In this document: positions 1 to 6,586 of the stretch, one piece after another
How positions within the stretch are numbered: position 1 is the first letter of the stretch
Layout: every line of letters begins with the position of its first letter
Assembly: GCA_023396115.1 (NCBI GenBank)
Contig: JAEWXC010000011.1
Location: forward strand, 1-28,140
Direction: 5' to 3'
From: Actinomycetes bacterium
Lineage (GTDB): Bacteria > Actinomycetota > Actinomycetes > Propionibacteriales > Nocardioidaceae
Length of the DNA stretch: 28,140 nt
Made by a program: the position numbers and the translations under genes
Notes under the pieces: model-generated
Told to the model about the DNA's origin: nothing
The model's database searches: none
What the model saw: only the letters and a program-made list of their open reading frames with translations

Positions 1-1
1 C

Positions 2-1036
2 CCCGAGGCCGACGCCCGCTCCGCGCACCCCTCGGCCCGGTCGCCCCGACCCGCTCCCGCCCGGCAGGAGACCGGTCCGGCCGCCGCGCCCGAGCCGGCA
101 CCGCGACCGGCCACCCGCACCACCGAGCGTGAGCCGCTGGCCGGGGTCCCGGTCCAGGACTGGCTCGCCGCCATCGCCACCGGCGCCGCCGAGGTGCTCG
201 GCCCCGACTGGGAGCGCCGCCTGGCCGAACTGCTGGCCACGCTGCGCCGCCGGATGAGCGGTGACTACGCCGTCGACGAGTACGGCTTCGACGCCGAACT
301 CACCCAGCGGCTGTTCCTGGCGATCCTGCGCCCGGTCGCGGAGAAGTGGTTCCGGGTCGAGGTCCGCGGCGTCGAGAACATCCCCGAGACCGGCGGCGCG
401 CTGGTCGTCTCCAACCACTCCGGCACCATCCCGGTCGACGGCCTGATGACCATGTTCGCGATCCACGAGCACACCGGCCGCTTCCTGCGCCCGCTCGGCG
501 CGGACCTGGTCTTCAAGCTCCCGGTCGTCTCCTCCCTCGCCCGCAAGGGCGGCGCCACCCTGGCCTGCCAGGCCGACGCCGAGCGGATGCTGTCCGGCGG
601 CGAGCTGGTGGGGGTGTGGCCCGAGGGCTTCAAGGGCATCGGCAAGCCGTTCTCCGAGCGGTACAAGCTGCAGCGCTTCGGTCGCGGCGGCTTCGTCTCC
701 GCCGCGCTGCGCACCGGGGTCCCGATCGTGCCGCTGTCGGTGGTCGGGGCCGAGGAGATCTACCCGTTGGTCGGCAACATCCCGTCGCTGGCCCGGCTGC
801 TGGGTCTGCCCTACCTGCCGATCACCCCGCTGTTCCCCGCCCTGGGCCCGCTCGGCCTGGTGCCGCTGCCCAGCAAGTGGCTGCTGGAGTTCGGGGAGCC
901 GGTGCGCACCGACTCCTACGACGAGGTCGAGGCCGAGGACCCGATGCTGGTCTTCGACGTCACCGACCAGGTGCGCGAGACGATCCAGCAGACCCTCTAC
1001 CACCTGCTGCGCGACCGCAACGGCGTCTTCGGCTGA
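2..1036 (+). CDS. Lysophospholipid acyltransferase family protein, 5' partial (Rv0502-like)
   Basis: The reading frame is open to the left edge, so the true start lies outside the window and at least 345 codons are present. The first 50 or so visible residues are an Ala/Pro/Arg-rich, probably disordered linker. The PlsC-type acyltransferase fold follows. It contains a block-I-like NHSGTIPVDG segment, a PEG block (VWPEGFKG) and a GVPIVPLSVVG block, the usual order for enzymes that acylate lysophosphatidate-like lipids at the inner membrane face. The His-to-Asp distance in block I is six residues rather than the canonical four. An internal GTG at 194 is possible but would cut into conserved upstream sequence. 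Synteny with the mycobacterial Rv0502 region (HAD phosphatase and hem genes downstream) supports the family. Substrate is not predictable from sequence. Confidence 0.85.
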   Translation, partial: PEADARSAHPSARSPRPAPARQETGPAAAPEPAPRPATRTTEREPLAGVPVQDWLAAIATGAAEVLGPDWERRLAELLATLRRRMSGDYAVDEYGFDAELTQRLFLAILRPVAEKWFRVEVRGVENIPETGGALVVSNHSGTIPVDGLMTMFAIHEHTGRFLRPLGADLVFKLPVVSSLARKGGATLACQADAERMLSGGELVGVWPEGFKGIGKPFSERYKLQRFGRGGFVSAALRTGVPIVPLSVVGAEEIYPLVGNIPSLARLLGLPYLPITPLFPALGPLGLVPLPSKWLLEFGEPVRTDSYDEVEAEDPMLVFDVTDQVRETIQQTLYHLLRDRNGVFG

Positions 1037-1060
1037 CCCACCACGGGCCGCCCGGCTGAC

Positions 1061-1077
1061 GGAGTGTGCCCCACTCC
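1061..1077 (+). terminator. Small hairpin after the acyltransferase gene
   Basis: GGAGTG and CACTCC form a perfect 6-bp stem with a 5-base loop, 25 bases after the acyltransferase stop codon, followed by a pyrimidine-rich TCT. It is short and lacks a real T-run, so it is only a candidate terminator. Confidence 0.3.
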
Positions 1078-1100
1078 TCTCGGCGCTCGAGCCTGCCTCC

Positions 1101-1236
1101 GTGGTCGAGCGTGCCGCGGTGGTCGAGCGTGCCGAGCCCCCGGCCCTGATCTCGGCAAGCTCGATCGACGACCCTGGTGGGCGGGCGTGCCGCAGTGACC
1201 GAGTCCGACCCGGTGGTCGAGCTTGCCGAGACCCCC
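1101..1236. repeat. Cluster of dispersed intergenic repeat (GGTGGTCGAGCKTGCCGAG unit)
   Basis: Four copies are visible. Direct copies lie at about 1101-1115 (truncated), 1118-1140 and 1211-1236; an inverted copy lies at 1151-1174. The 1120-1135 copy and the inverted copy at 1151-1166 match at about 14 of 16 positions as an inverted repeat, so the segment could fold into a hairpin with a loop of about 15 bases. The same unit recurs at 27856-28006, so it is a dispersed family. It fills almost the whole gap between two convergent genes, and no ORF is supported here. Similar repeats are, from memory, common between genes in Nocardioides. Confidence 0.8.
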
Positions 1237-1246
1237 GCAGGGCGAA

Positions 1247-2413
1247 CTACTGGCCGCCGCCCAGACCGAGCACCTCGGTCAGGTTGGTGACGGTGGTGTC
1301 GAGCAGGCCGGTCACGTCGTTGACCAGGCCACCGACCACACCTTCCTGCTCGTCGTCGCCGAGCAGGCCCCCGGTGAGGTCCTTGACCGGGCTGCCCTTG
1401 GTCTTGTTCTTGCCGGGCGTGGCGGTGTCGGTGGCACCGGGCTCGCCGGGCTGCTGCGGACCGGGTCCGGTCGGCGGGGTGAGGATGTCCTCGATCTCCT
1501 CCGGCCCGGGCAGGGTCGGGACGTCGGTGGGCACCTGCTGCTCACCGGCCAGCGGCTGGTCGGTGGCCCCGGGCTCCTCGGTGGGGACCTCGGGCGCCTC
1601 GACCTCGGGGGCGGCCAGCATCTGCGGCAGGGCGGTGATCCCGGTGCCGCACTCGGTGCACTGCGCCTCGGCGCGGCGGTCCAGCGCCATCACCAGGCGG
1701 GCCGCCTCGAGCACGGCCGGGCGACCGGCCTCGTCGGTGCGGGGCTCCAGGGCCACCAGCCGGTCCAGGCTCTCCACCGCGAACGCGCGCAGCGTGGTGA
1801 CCGGGGCCTTGTTGCCACTCGCCGCGGCCTGGGCCAGCAGCAGGTCAGCGGCCTCGGCGGCCTGGCTGCGGAACGTGGCGAGCGTGTCGGGGACCTCGGC
1901 CGCGGCACGCGCGTCGCCGCGGTCGGTGAGGCGCTCGGTCTCGTTGAGCCGGTCCTCGGCCTGGTCGAGCAGTCGGGTGGCGCGGCGGTCGTCGCTGAAC
2001 GAGGCTCCGGCCTCGGCCCGCTCCACCAGACGCTTGACGGGGTAGAGGGTCTCGCCGGGCAGGGCGCCCTGCGAGGCCATCGCGACCGAGCCGGTGGCAC
2101 CCACCAGCACGGCGCCGCCGACCAGGGCGGCGATCCGGCGGTCGCGGCGCGAACGACGCGGGGCCAGGCGCAGCTTGTCGGCCGGGTCGGTGGGCAGGAG
2201 CACCTCGTCGGCCTCGGCCATCAGGGCGGCACGCAGGTCGGCCACGAACTCGGGACGGGCGGCGGGCGCCTCGGTGCGTCGCATCGCACCGACCAGCTCG
2301 AGCAGCTCGGACATCTCGGCGTCACTGCGCTGGGTGCGCGCCGGGTCACCGCCCCCCGAGACCAGGGACTCGAAGTCTTCGGCGCGTCGTCGAGCCGAGA
2401 AGAGCGGAGTCAT
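1247..2413 (-). CDS. rsbN: Membrane-anchored DUF5667 protein, probable RsbN-like anti-sigma factor
   Basis: A 388-residue protein lies directly downstream of the BldN-like sigma gene. Residues 1-90 are hydrophilic and probably cytoplasmic, where an anti-sigma domain would be. Residues 94-113 form one transmembrane segment. The motif PGETLYPVKRLVERAE at 119-134 is typical of the DUF5667 exported domain. A CTEC pair follows at 252-255, then a Pro/Glu/Thr-rich linker and a Gly/Leu/Val-rich amphipathic tail. The ATG at 2413 is preferred because AGGA lies eight bases upstream; an in-frame ATG at 2431 lacks a good ribosome site. In Streptomyces the gene after bldN encodes the BldN-specific anti-sigma factor RsbN and is itself a BldN target. 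The anti-sigma function here is inferred from position and architecture. A BldN-type promoter lies at 2481-2509. Confidence 0.8.
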   Translation of the reverse strand: MTPLFSARRRAEDFESLVSGGGDPARTQRSDAEMSELLELVGAMRRTEAPAARPEFVADLRAALMAEADEVLLPTDPADKLRLAPRRSRRDRRIAALVGGAVLVGATGSVAMASQGALPGETLYPVKRLVERAEAGASFSDDRRATRLLDQAEDRLNETERLTDRGDARAAAEVPDTLATFRSQAAEAADLLLAQAAASGNKAPVTTLRAFAVESLDRLVALEPRTDEAGRPAVLEAARLVMALDRRAEAQCTECGTGITALPQMLAAPEVEAPEVPTEEPGATDQPLAGEQQVPTDVPTLPGPEEIEDILTPPTGPGPQQPGEPGATDTATPGKNKTKGSPVKDLTGGLLGDDEQEGVVGGLVNDVTGLLDTTVTNLTEVLGLGGGQ

Positions 2414-2480
2414 CGTGCAGATCCTGTCCATGCCGTGGTGTCACCGGTGGTCCGCAGGGCCGCCGGTTCCGTCACAGATC

Positions 2481-2509
2481 CCAACGACCCCGAGAGACCC
2501 GAGGTTACG
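2481..2509 (-). promoter_or_regulatory. Candidate sigma-BldN-type promoter of the DUF5667/rsbN gene
   Basis: On the minus strand CGTAAC (2509-2504) is followed after 17 bases by CGTTGG (2486-2481). A start of transcription near 2474 would leave a leader of about 60 bases before the ATG at 2413. The same -35-like element, spacing and near-identical -10-like element occur upstream of the transglycosylase gene (13725-13753). The pattern resembles the CGTAAC/CGTTGA promoter class remembered for Streptomyces sigma-BldN. The pattern is seen directly; its use by the neighbouring sigma factor is inferred. Confidence 0.6.
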
Positions 2510-2525
2510 CGGGCGTGGATGTGGT

Positions 2526-2554
2526 GTGCAGCACCCGGGTGGGGGGTTCTGCAC
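2526..2554 (-). terminator. Hairpin between the sigma gene and the anti-sigma promoter
   Basis: GTGCAG and CTGCAC form a perfect 6-bp stem around a 17-base C/G-rich loop that includes the self-complementary CACCCGGGTG. It lies 26 bases after the sigma gene stop and before the candidate rsbN promoter. It could weaken read-through so that the anti-sigma gene depends on its own promoter. There is no T-run, so termination is uncertain. Confidence 0.3.
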
Positions 2555-2579
2555 CGCGTGCACCACCGGGTGGCGGCCA

Positions 2580-3341
2580 TCAGTCCCGGATCCCCTCGGG
2601 CATCAGCTTGGCGAGGTTGCGCACCCCGCGCAGCTGCAGCTGCTTGACGGCCCCGTCGCTGCGCTCCAGCGCTGCGGCCGTCTCGGCGATCGAGAGGCCT
2701 TGGAGGAACCGCATGATCAGGCAGTCGCGCTGCTCCTTGGGCAGCTGGTGCAGTGCCTCGAGCAGCATCTCGTTGGTCAGCACGGCGAGCACTTGGCTCT
2801 CCGGGCCGTCGGTGTCGGCGTCGTCGTGCAGCCCCATGTCCTCGGTGGTCATCTCGAGGCGGGTCCGACCGGCCTTGAAGTGGTCGGTGGCCAGGTTGCG
2901 CGCGATCGTCATCAGCCAGGCGCCGAAGTCCTTGCCCTGCCAGCGGAAGTTGTTCATCGAGCGCAGCGCCCGGAAGAACGTCTCCGAGGTCAGGTCCTCG
3001 GCCAGGGTCGCCGAGCGGGTCCGGTAATAGAGGAAGCGGTGCACCGAGGGCTGGTAGTGGTCGTAGAGGAGGCCGAACGCCTCCTTGTCCCCGGTCCGGG
3101 CCAGCTCGACCAGCGCGATCAAGCGGGATCGTTCCGCGGCGTCCTCCTCCGAGGAGGCGGCCAGGTCGGAGTCGTCGTAGCCGCCCCCGGTGCCGGGGCC
3201 GGCGGTGGAGGTGTCGGCCTCGGCGAACAGCCAGTGGTCGGTGGGTGCGGGGCCGCCGGCAGCGACGGGTGCGGGGGCTGCCAGGACGGCGAGCACAGCC
3301 GCGCGCAGGGCATCGAGCCCCGACGGCACGTCGTCGCGCAT
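2580..3341 (-). CDS. bldN: ECF RNA polymerase sigma factor, BldN-like
   Basis: A 253-residue sigma-70 family protein of the extracytoplasmic-function type. Region 2 spans about 76-158 and includes YDHYQPSVHRFLYYR, AEDLTSETFFRALR and the DNA-melting/-10 stretch WQGKDFGAWLMTIARNL. Region 4 spans about 190-246, with LPKEQRDCLIMRFLQGLS and the recognition helix ERSDGAVKQLQLRGV. The first 70 residues are an extra, low-complexity Ala/Pro/Asp-rich extension, unusual for ECF factors but known for Streptomyces BldN, which is made as a proprotein. Position also fits bldN: a DUF5667 gene follows, and a HAD gene and rex-hemACDB lie alongside. GGAGGGG six bases before the ATG supports the start. BldN identity is strong but unproven; its targets in a non-Streptomyces host could differ. 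Confidence 0.85.
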   Translation of the reverse strand: MRDDVPSGLDALRAAVLAVLAAPAPVAAGGPAPTDHWLFAEADTSTAGPGTGGGYDDSDLAASSEEDAAERSRLIALVELARTGDKEAFGLLYDHYQPSVHRFLYYRTRSATLAEDLTSETFFRALRSMNNFRWQGKDFGAWLMTIARNLATDHFKAGRTRLEMTTEDMGLHDDADTDGPESQVLAVLTNEMLLEALHQLPKEQRDCLIMRFLQGLSIAETAAALERSDGAVKQLQLRGVRNLAKLMPEGIRD

Positions 3342-3403
3342 CCGTGTCCCCTCCGCCTTGCTGACCTCGGCGCACGCACCTCGTTCCCTCCGGCGCGCGC
3401 CGT

Positions 3404-3418
3404 GGTGAACAGGGTAAG
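3404..3418 (-). promoter_or_regulatory. Possible BldD-like half-site or -10 element upstream of the sigma gene
   Basis: On the minus strand this reads CTTACCCTGTTCACC. The left half matches the remembered BldD pattern (TnACnCWG), while the right half does not. It also contains TACCCT, which fits a TAnnnT -10 box about 70 bases before the sigma start, but no convincing -35 is visible. The whole gap 3342-3581 holds no gene; besides this there is only the G-rich tract at 3525-3553. Confidence 0.2.
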
Positions 3419-3524
3419 CACGATCACGTCCCGGGGCACACCTTCGTCCGAATGTTGATGCATGTCAGGTTTCGCGTGCGGCGCAACGATCGGTGCCGGG
3501 GCCGTGCAGCGATGCGTCGGGAGC

Positions 3525-3553
3525 GCGGGCGCGGGCGCGGGCGCGGGCGGGGG
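3525..3553 (+). repeat. GCGGGC hexamer tandem tract, G-quadruplex-compatible
   Basis: The unit GCGGGC is repeated about four times and runs into GGGGG. Four GGG runs are separated by CGC (at 3527, 3533, 3539 and 3545), followed by a fifth run at 3549. This fits the standard G-quadruplex pattern on the plus strand, which is the template strand for the minus-strand genes on both sides. It lies between the HAD stop and the sigma gene. Confidence 0.7.
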
Positions 3554-3581
3554 ACGGCGACGTGCAGGTGCTCCGGGTGGG

Positions 3582-4469
3582 TCAGAAGCGGTGCCGGGCC
3601 TTGACCGCAGCCACAGCGGCGACCGCTCCGGTGACCAGGCCGGCACCCGCACCCACGACCAGCCCGACCCGGGCGGCCTTGCGGGCGGTGCGGTAGTCAC
3701 GGACCTGCCAGCCGTGGGCGCGCGCGTGGTCGCGCAGCGTGGCGTCCGGGTTGATCGCCACCGGGTTGCCGACCGTCGAGAGCATCGGCAGGTCGTTGGA
3801 GGAGTCGGAGTAGGCCGAGCAGCGGGACAGGTCCAGCCCCTCCCGCTCGGCCAGCGCCCGGACCGCCTCGGCCTTGGCCGGCCCGTGCAGCATCTCGCCG
3901 ACCAGGCGGCCGGTGTAGACGCCGTCGACGTTCTCGGCCACGGTGCCCAGGGCGCCGGTCAGGCCCAGCTTGCGGGCGATCACCCGGGCGATCTCGATCG
4001 GCGCCGCGGTGACCAGCCAGACCCGCTGACCCTCGTCGAGGTGCATCTGGGTCAGGGCACGGGTCCCCGGCCAGATCCGGTGCGCCATCGACTCCTCGAA
4101 GATCTCGTCGGCCAACGCCTCCAACTCGGCCACGGTGTGCCCGGCGATGAAGGCCAGCGCCTCGTTGCGGGCCTGCGCCACGTGCTCGGGGTCCTCGACC
4201 CCGGCGATCCGGAAGTACGCCTGCTTCCAGGCGGCGTCCGCCAGTTCCCGGGTGGTGAAGAACTTGCGCTTGTACAGCCCCACGGCCAGGTGGAAGATGC
4301 TCGCACCCTGCATCACGGTGTTGTCGACGTCGAAGAACGCCGCACCGGAGTCGTCGACCGGGGTGTGCAGCGACCGCTCCACCTCCGCAGCCGCGGCCGC
4401 GGCCTCCCCGGCCAGCGTAGAGCGGCGGCGCAGGTCACGGGCGGGGCGGGGCTTCTCCGGCGGGGTCAC
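3582..4469 (-). CDS. HAD-IB family phosphatase (SerB1/Rv0505c-like), C-terminal membrane segment
   Basis: A 295-residue haloacid dehalogenase-superfamily hydrolase of subfamily IB. Motif I is FFDVDNT (nucleophile D47, acid D49), motif II is LVTAAP (T154), motif III includes K199 in GPAKAEA, and motif IV is YSDSSNDLPML (D222, D226), so all catalytic residues are present. A helical cap lies between motifs I and II. Residues 267-289 are a Gly/Ala/Val-rich transmembrane segment ending in KARHRF, so the enzyme is probably membrane-tethered. The family contains phosphoserine phosphatases and lysophospholipid phosphatases; the true substrate is unknown, but an acyltransferase gene nearby makes a lipid phosphate plausible. 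It starts at GTG 4469 with TAGGCT six bases before it, suggesting a leaderless transcript. Confidence 0.85.
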   Translation of the reverse strand: MTPPEKPRPARDLRRRSTLAGEAAAAAAEVERSLHTPVDDSGAAFFDVDNTVMQGASIFHLAVGLYKRKFFTTRELADAAWKQAYFRIAGVEDPEHVAQARNEALAFIAGHTVAELEALADEIFEESMAHRIWPGTRALTQMHLDEGQRVWLVTAAPIEIARVIARKLGLTGALGTVAENVDGVYTGRLVGEMLHGPAKAEAVRALAEREGLDLSRCSAYSDSSNDLPMLSTVGNPVAINPDATLRDHARAHGWQVRDYRTARKAARVGLVVGAGAGLVTGAVAAVAAVKARHRF

Positions 4470-4475
4470 GCCGCC

Positions 4476-4481
4476 AGCCTA
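4476..4481 (-). promoter_or_regulatory. -10-like TAGGCT of a leaderless promoter (HAD gene)
   Basis: TAGGCT on the minus strand is separated by six bases from GTG 4469, so transcription would start at or next to the start codon. The identical hexamer and spacing occur before the genes starting at 20258 and 20372. Confidence 0.5.
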
Positions 4482-4561
4482 GTGTTCCGCGCGCAGCCGT
4501 GCCCGGAGCCGAGCACCCGCGAGGCCCGGACGGGTGCCGGTGCGTGTGGAATCATCCCGGT

Positions 4562-6187
4562 ATGTCGTCCAGCCCTGACATCTCCCGTCTCGTGGCCGAG
4601 GCTGCCGCCGAGGTCCCGACGAAGCTCGCGGTGGTCGAGGCCTCGGGCCGCAGCCTGACCTGGGCCGAGCTGGAGGACGCGGTCGCCCGGTTCGCCACCG
4701 GCCTGGGGGAGCGTGGCCTGGTGGCCGGCAGCCGGTTCATGGTCTGCACCGGCAACCGGATCGAGTTCGTGGTCGCCCACCTCGGGGCGCTGCGGGCCCA
4801 GCTGGTCTCGGTCCCGGTCAACCCGCGCTCCTCGGTCGACGAGCTGGTCCGGATGATGGCCGACTCCGGGTGCCGGCTGGTGCTCGCCGACGAGTCGTCG
4901 GTGCCGGCGGTCCGCGAGGCCGCCGCCCGCCTCGGTGCCGCGCTCGCCGGGAACCCCGGGGAGCGGGACGCCGGTGAGTCGGGGCTCCCCGAGGACCTGC
5001 TGGCGCGGGCCGTCGTGCCCGGCGTGGTCGTCACCGGCGCCGAGCCGGGTCCCGGCGAGGCGGCCTACGCCGACCTGCTCGCCGAGCGGATCCGGGAGAT
5101 CCCGCCGCTGCCCGACCCCGGCAAGCTGGCCGCACTGCTCTACACCTCCGGCACCTCGGGCCGGCCCCGCGCCGCGATGCTGACCCACCGCGCCCTGCTG
5201 GCCAACGTCGAGCAGGTGGCGCAGGTCGAGCCGCCGATGATCCACGGCGACGACGTGGTCCTCGGCGTGCTGCCGCTGTTCCACGTCTACGGCCTCAACG
5301 CCGTGCTCGGCGGCGTGGTGCGGCACCGCGCCAAGCTGGTGCTGGTGGAGAAGTTCGACCCCAACGACGTGCTCGACCTGATCGACGACCAGGCCTGCTC
5401 GGTGGTGCCGGTCGCGCCGCCGGTCTTCGGGCACTGGCTGGCCGACGACGACCTCGCCGAGCGCTTCGGCCCGGTACGGCTGGTGCTGTCCGGGTCCGCG
5501 CCGCTGACCGCCGAGGTGATCGAGGCGTTCCAGCAGCGCACCGGCGTGCCGGTGCACCAGGGCTACGGCCTGACCGAGGCCGCCCCGGTGGTGACCTCCA
5601 CCCTGGTCAGCCGCGAGCTCGAGTCCGGGTCGGTCGGCGCCGCGCTGCCGGGCATTGAGATCGAGCTGGTCGACGAGCACCACGGCCAGCCCGAGGGCGA
5701 GGACCCCGGCGAGATCCGGATCCGGGGCGCGAACCTGTTCAGCGGCTACTGGCCCGACGGCGCCGAGGGCCCCGACGAGGACGGCTGGTGGAGCACCGGC
5801 GACGTCGGGTTCCTCAACGGCGTCGACAACCTGTTCCTGGTCGACCGGGTCCGCGACCTGGTGATCGTCTCCGGGTTCAACGTGTATCCGGTCGAGGTCG
5901 AGGACGTGATCGGCGAGGTCGAGGGCGTCCGGGCGGTGGCCGTGGTCGGCGCCGAGGACCCCGAGACCGGGGAGGCCGTGGTGGCCTACCTGGTGCTGCA
6001 GCCCGGCGCGGACGCCGAGGACGTGCTGGCCCGGGTCCGCACCCACGCCGCGTCCCGGCTGGCGCGGTTCAAGCAACCGAGCCGGCTGGAGGTCGTCGAC
6101 ACGCTGCCGATCACCGCGACCGGCAAGGTGCAGAAGGGCCGGTTGCGCGGCATCGAGCGGCGCCGCGCGCTGGGCATCCTGGAGTGA
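4562..6187 (+). CDS. AMP-dependent acyl-CoA synthetase / ligase
   Basis: A 541-residue ANL-superfamily enzyme that would activate a carboxylate through an acyl-adenylate and transfer it to CoA. The A3 phosphate loop is LLYTSGTSGRPRAAMLTH at 192-209, the A5 motif is GYGLTEAAP at 334-342, the A7 hinge region is WSTGDVGF at 410-417 and GFNVYPVEVE follows at 438-447. The A10 lysine is K522 in TATGKVQKGR. The usual P-K-G of A3 is PRAA here, so the loop lysine is arginine. The ATG at 4562 is chosen; a longer frame from 4499 lacks support and would overlap the divergent promoter region. No ribosome site is obvious, so it may be leaderless. It does not look like menE, which is elsewhere in the window. 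Fatty acid or related substrate is likely but not defined. Confidence 0.88.
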   Translation: MSSSPDISRLVAEAAAEVPTKLAVVEASGRSLTWAELEDAVARFATGLGERGLVAGSRFMVCTGNRIEFVVAHLGALRAQLVSVPVNPRSSVDELVRMMADSGCRLVLADESSVPAVREAAARLGAALAGNPGERDAGESGLPEDLLARAVVPGVVVTGAEPGPGEAAYADLLAERIREIPPLPDPGKLAALLYTSGTSGRPRAAMLTHRALLANVEQVAQVEPPMIHGDDVVLGVLPLFHVYGLNAVLGGVVRHRAKLVLVEKFDPNDVLDLIDDQACSVVPVAPPVFGHWLADDDLAERFGPVRLVLSGSAPLTAEVIEAFQQRTGVPVHQGYGLTEAAPVVTSTLVSRELESGSVGAALPGIEIELVDEHHGQPEGEDPGEIRIRGANLFSGYWPDGAEGPDEDGWWSTGDVGFLNGVDNLFLVDRVRDLVIVSGFNVYPVEVEDVIGEVEGVRAVAVVGAEDPETGEAVVAYLVLQPGADAEDVLARVRTHAASRLARFKQPSRLEVVDTLPITATGKVQKGRLRGIERRRALGILE

Positions 6188-6189
6188 GC

Positions 6190-6432
6190 GTGGCCGAGCC
6201 CCGCGTCACCGTCTACTCGCGCCCCGGCTGCCACCTGTGCGAGGTGGCGCTGGAGGTCGTGGCCTCGGTCTGCGGCCCCCTGGGGGAGTCCTGGGTCGAG
6301 GTCGACATCACCACCGACCCGGACCTGGAGGACCGGTTCTCCGAGGAGATCCCGGTGACCTTCGTCGACGGTCGCCAGCACGACTTCTGGCGCGTCGACC
6401 CGGCCCGGCTGCACGCGGCCCTGACCGGCTGA
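6190..6432 (+). CDS. Glutaredoxin-like small thioredoxin-fold protein (Rv0508-like)
   Basis: An 80-residue protein with a complete glutaredoxin-like fold: the VTVYSRPGCHLCEVA active site (C14, C17, CxxC), a VDITTDPDL strand/turn, and cis-Pro region EEIPVTFVDG. It belongs to the DUF836/glutaredoxin-like group and is probably a cytoplasmic thiol-disulfide redox protein. The GTG at 6190 is preferred because GGAG at 6181-6184 sits five bases before it; a GTG at 6184 that overlaps the previous stop is an alternative. It starts two bases after the acyl-CoA ligase stop, so the two are probably co-transcribed. The gene also lies next to rex/hemA in other actinobacteria, from memory. Its partner is unknown. 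Confidence 0.85.
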   Translation: MAEPRVTVYSRPGCHLCEVALEVVASVCGPLGESWVEVDITTDPDLEDRFSEEIPVTFVDGRQHDFWRVDPARLHAALTG

Positions 6433-6566
6433 GGCGAGCGCACCCCACCCGGGGTGCCGAGCTCCTCGGGCCGCGTCCGGGAGCACCGACCCGGCGCCCG
6501 CGCGTGGGACACCTCACACCGCAGGTGGAGCCGCGTGTCCGCCGGTCGGACGGGGGTACTCGCGAG

Positions 6567-6586
6567 TTTGTTCGCGCGTTCACAAA
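6567..6586. promoter_or_regulatory. Rex operator (ROP) candidate
   Basis: The core reads TTGTTCGCGCGTTCACAA at 6568-6585. Against the remembered Rex pattern TTGTGAA-N4-TTCACAA the right half matches 7 of 7 and the left half 4 of 7. It overlaps the -35 box and spacer of the rex promoter, so Rex bound at low NADH/NAD+ would block RNA polymerase. Autoregulation of rex-hemACD by Rex is known in Streptomyces. Confidence 0.7.

Noticed and set aside
1247..2647. Plus-strand open frames opposite the DUF5667 gene
   Set aside because: They are rich in Gly/His/Gln/Arg with no recognisable domain, and the minus-strand protein has a clear membrane segment and domain motif.
4499..4561. A longer N terminus for the acyl-CoA ligase starting at 4499
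   Set aside because: The added residues are unlike the family, there is no ribosome site, and it would overlap the divergent HAD promoter region.
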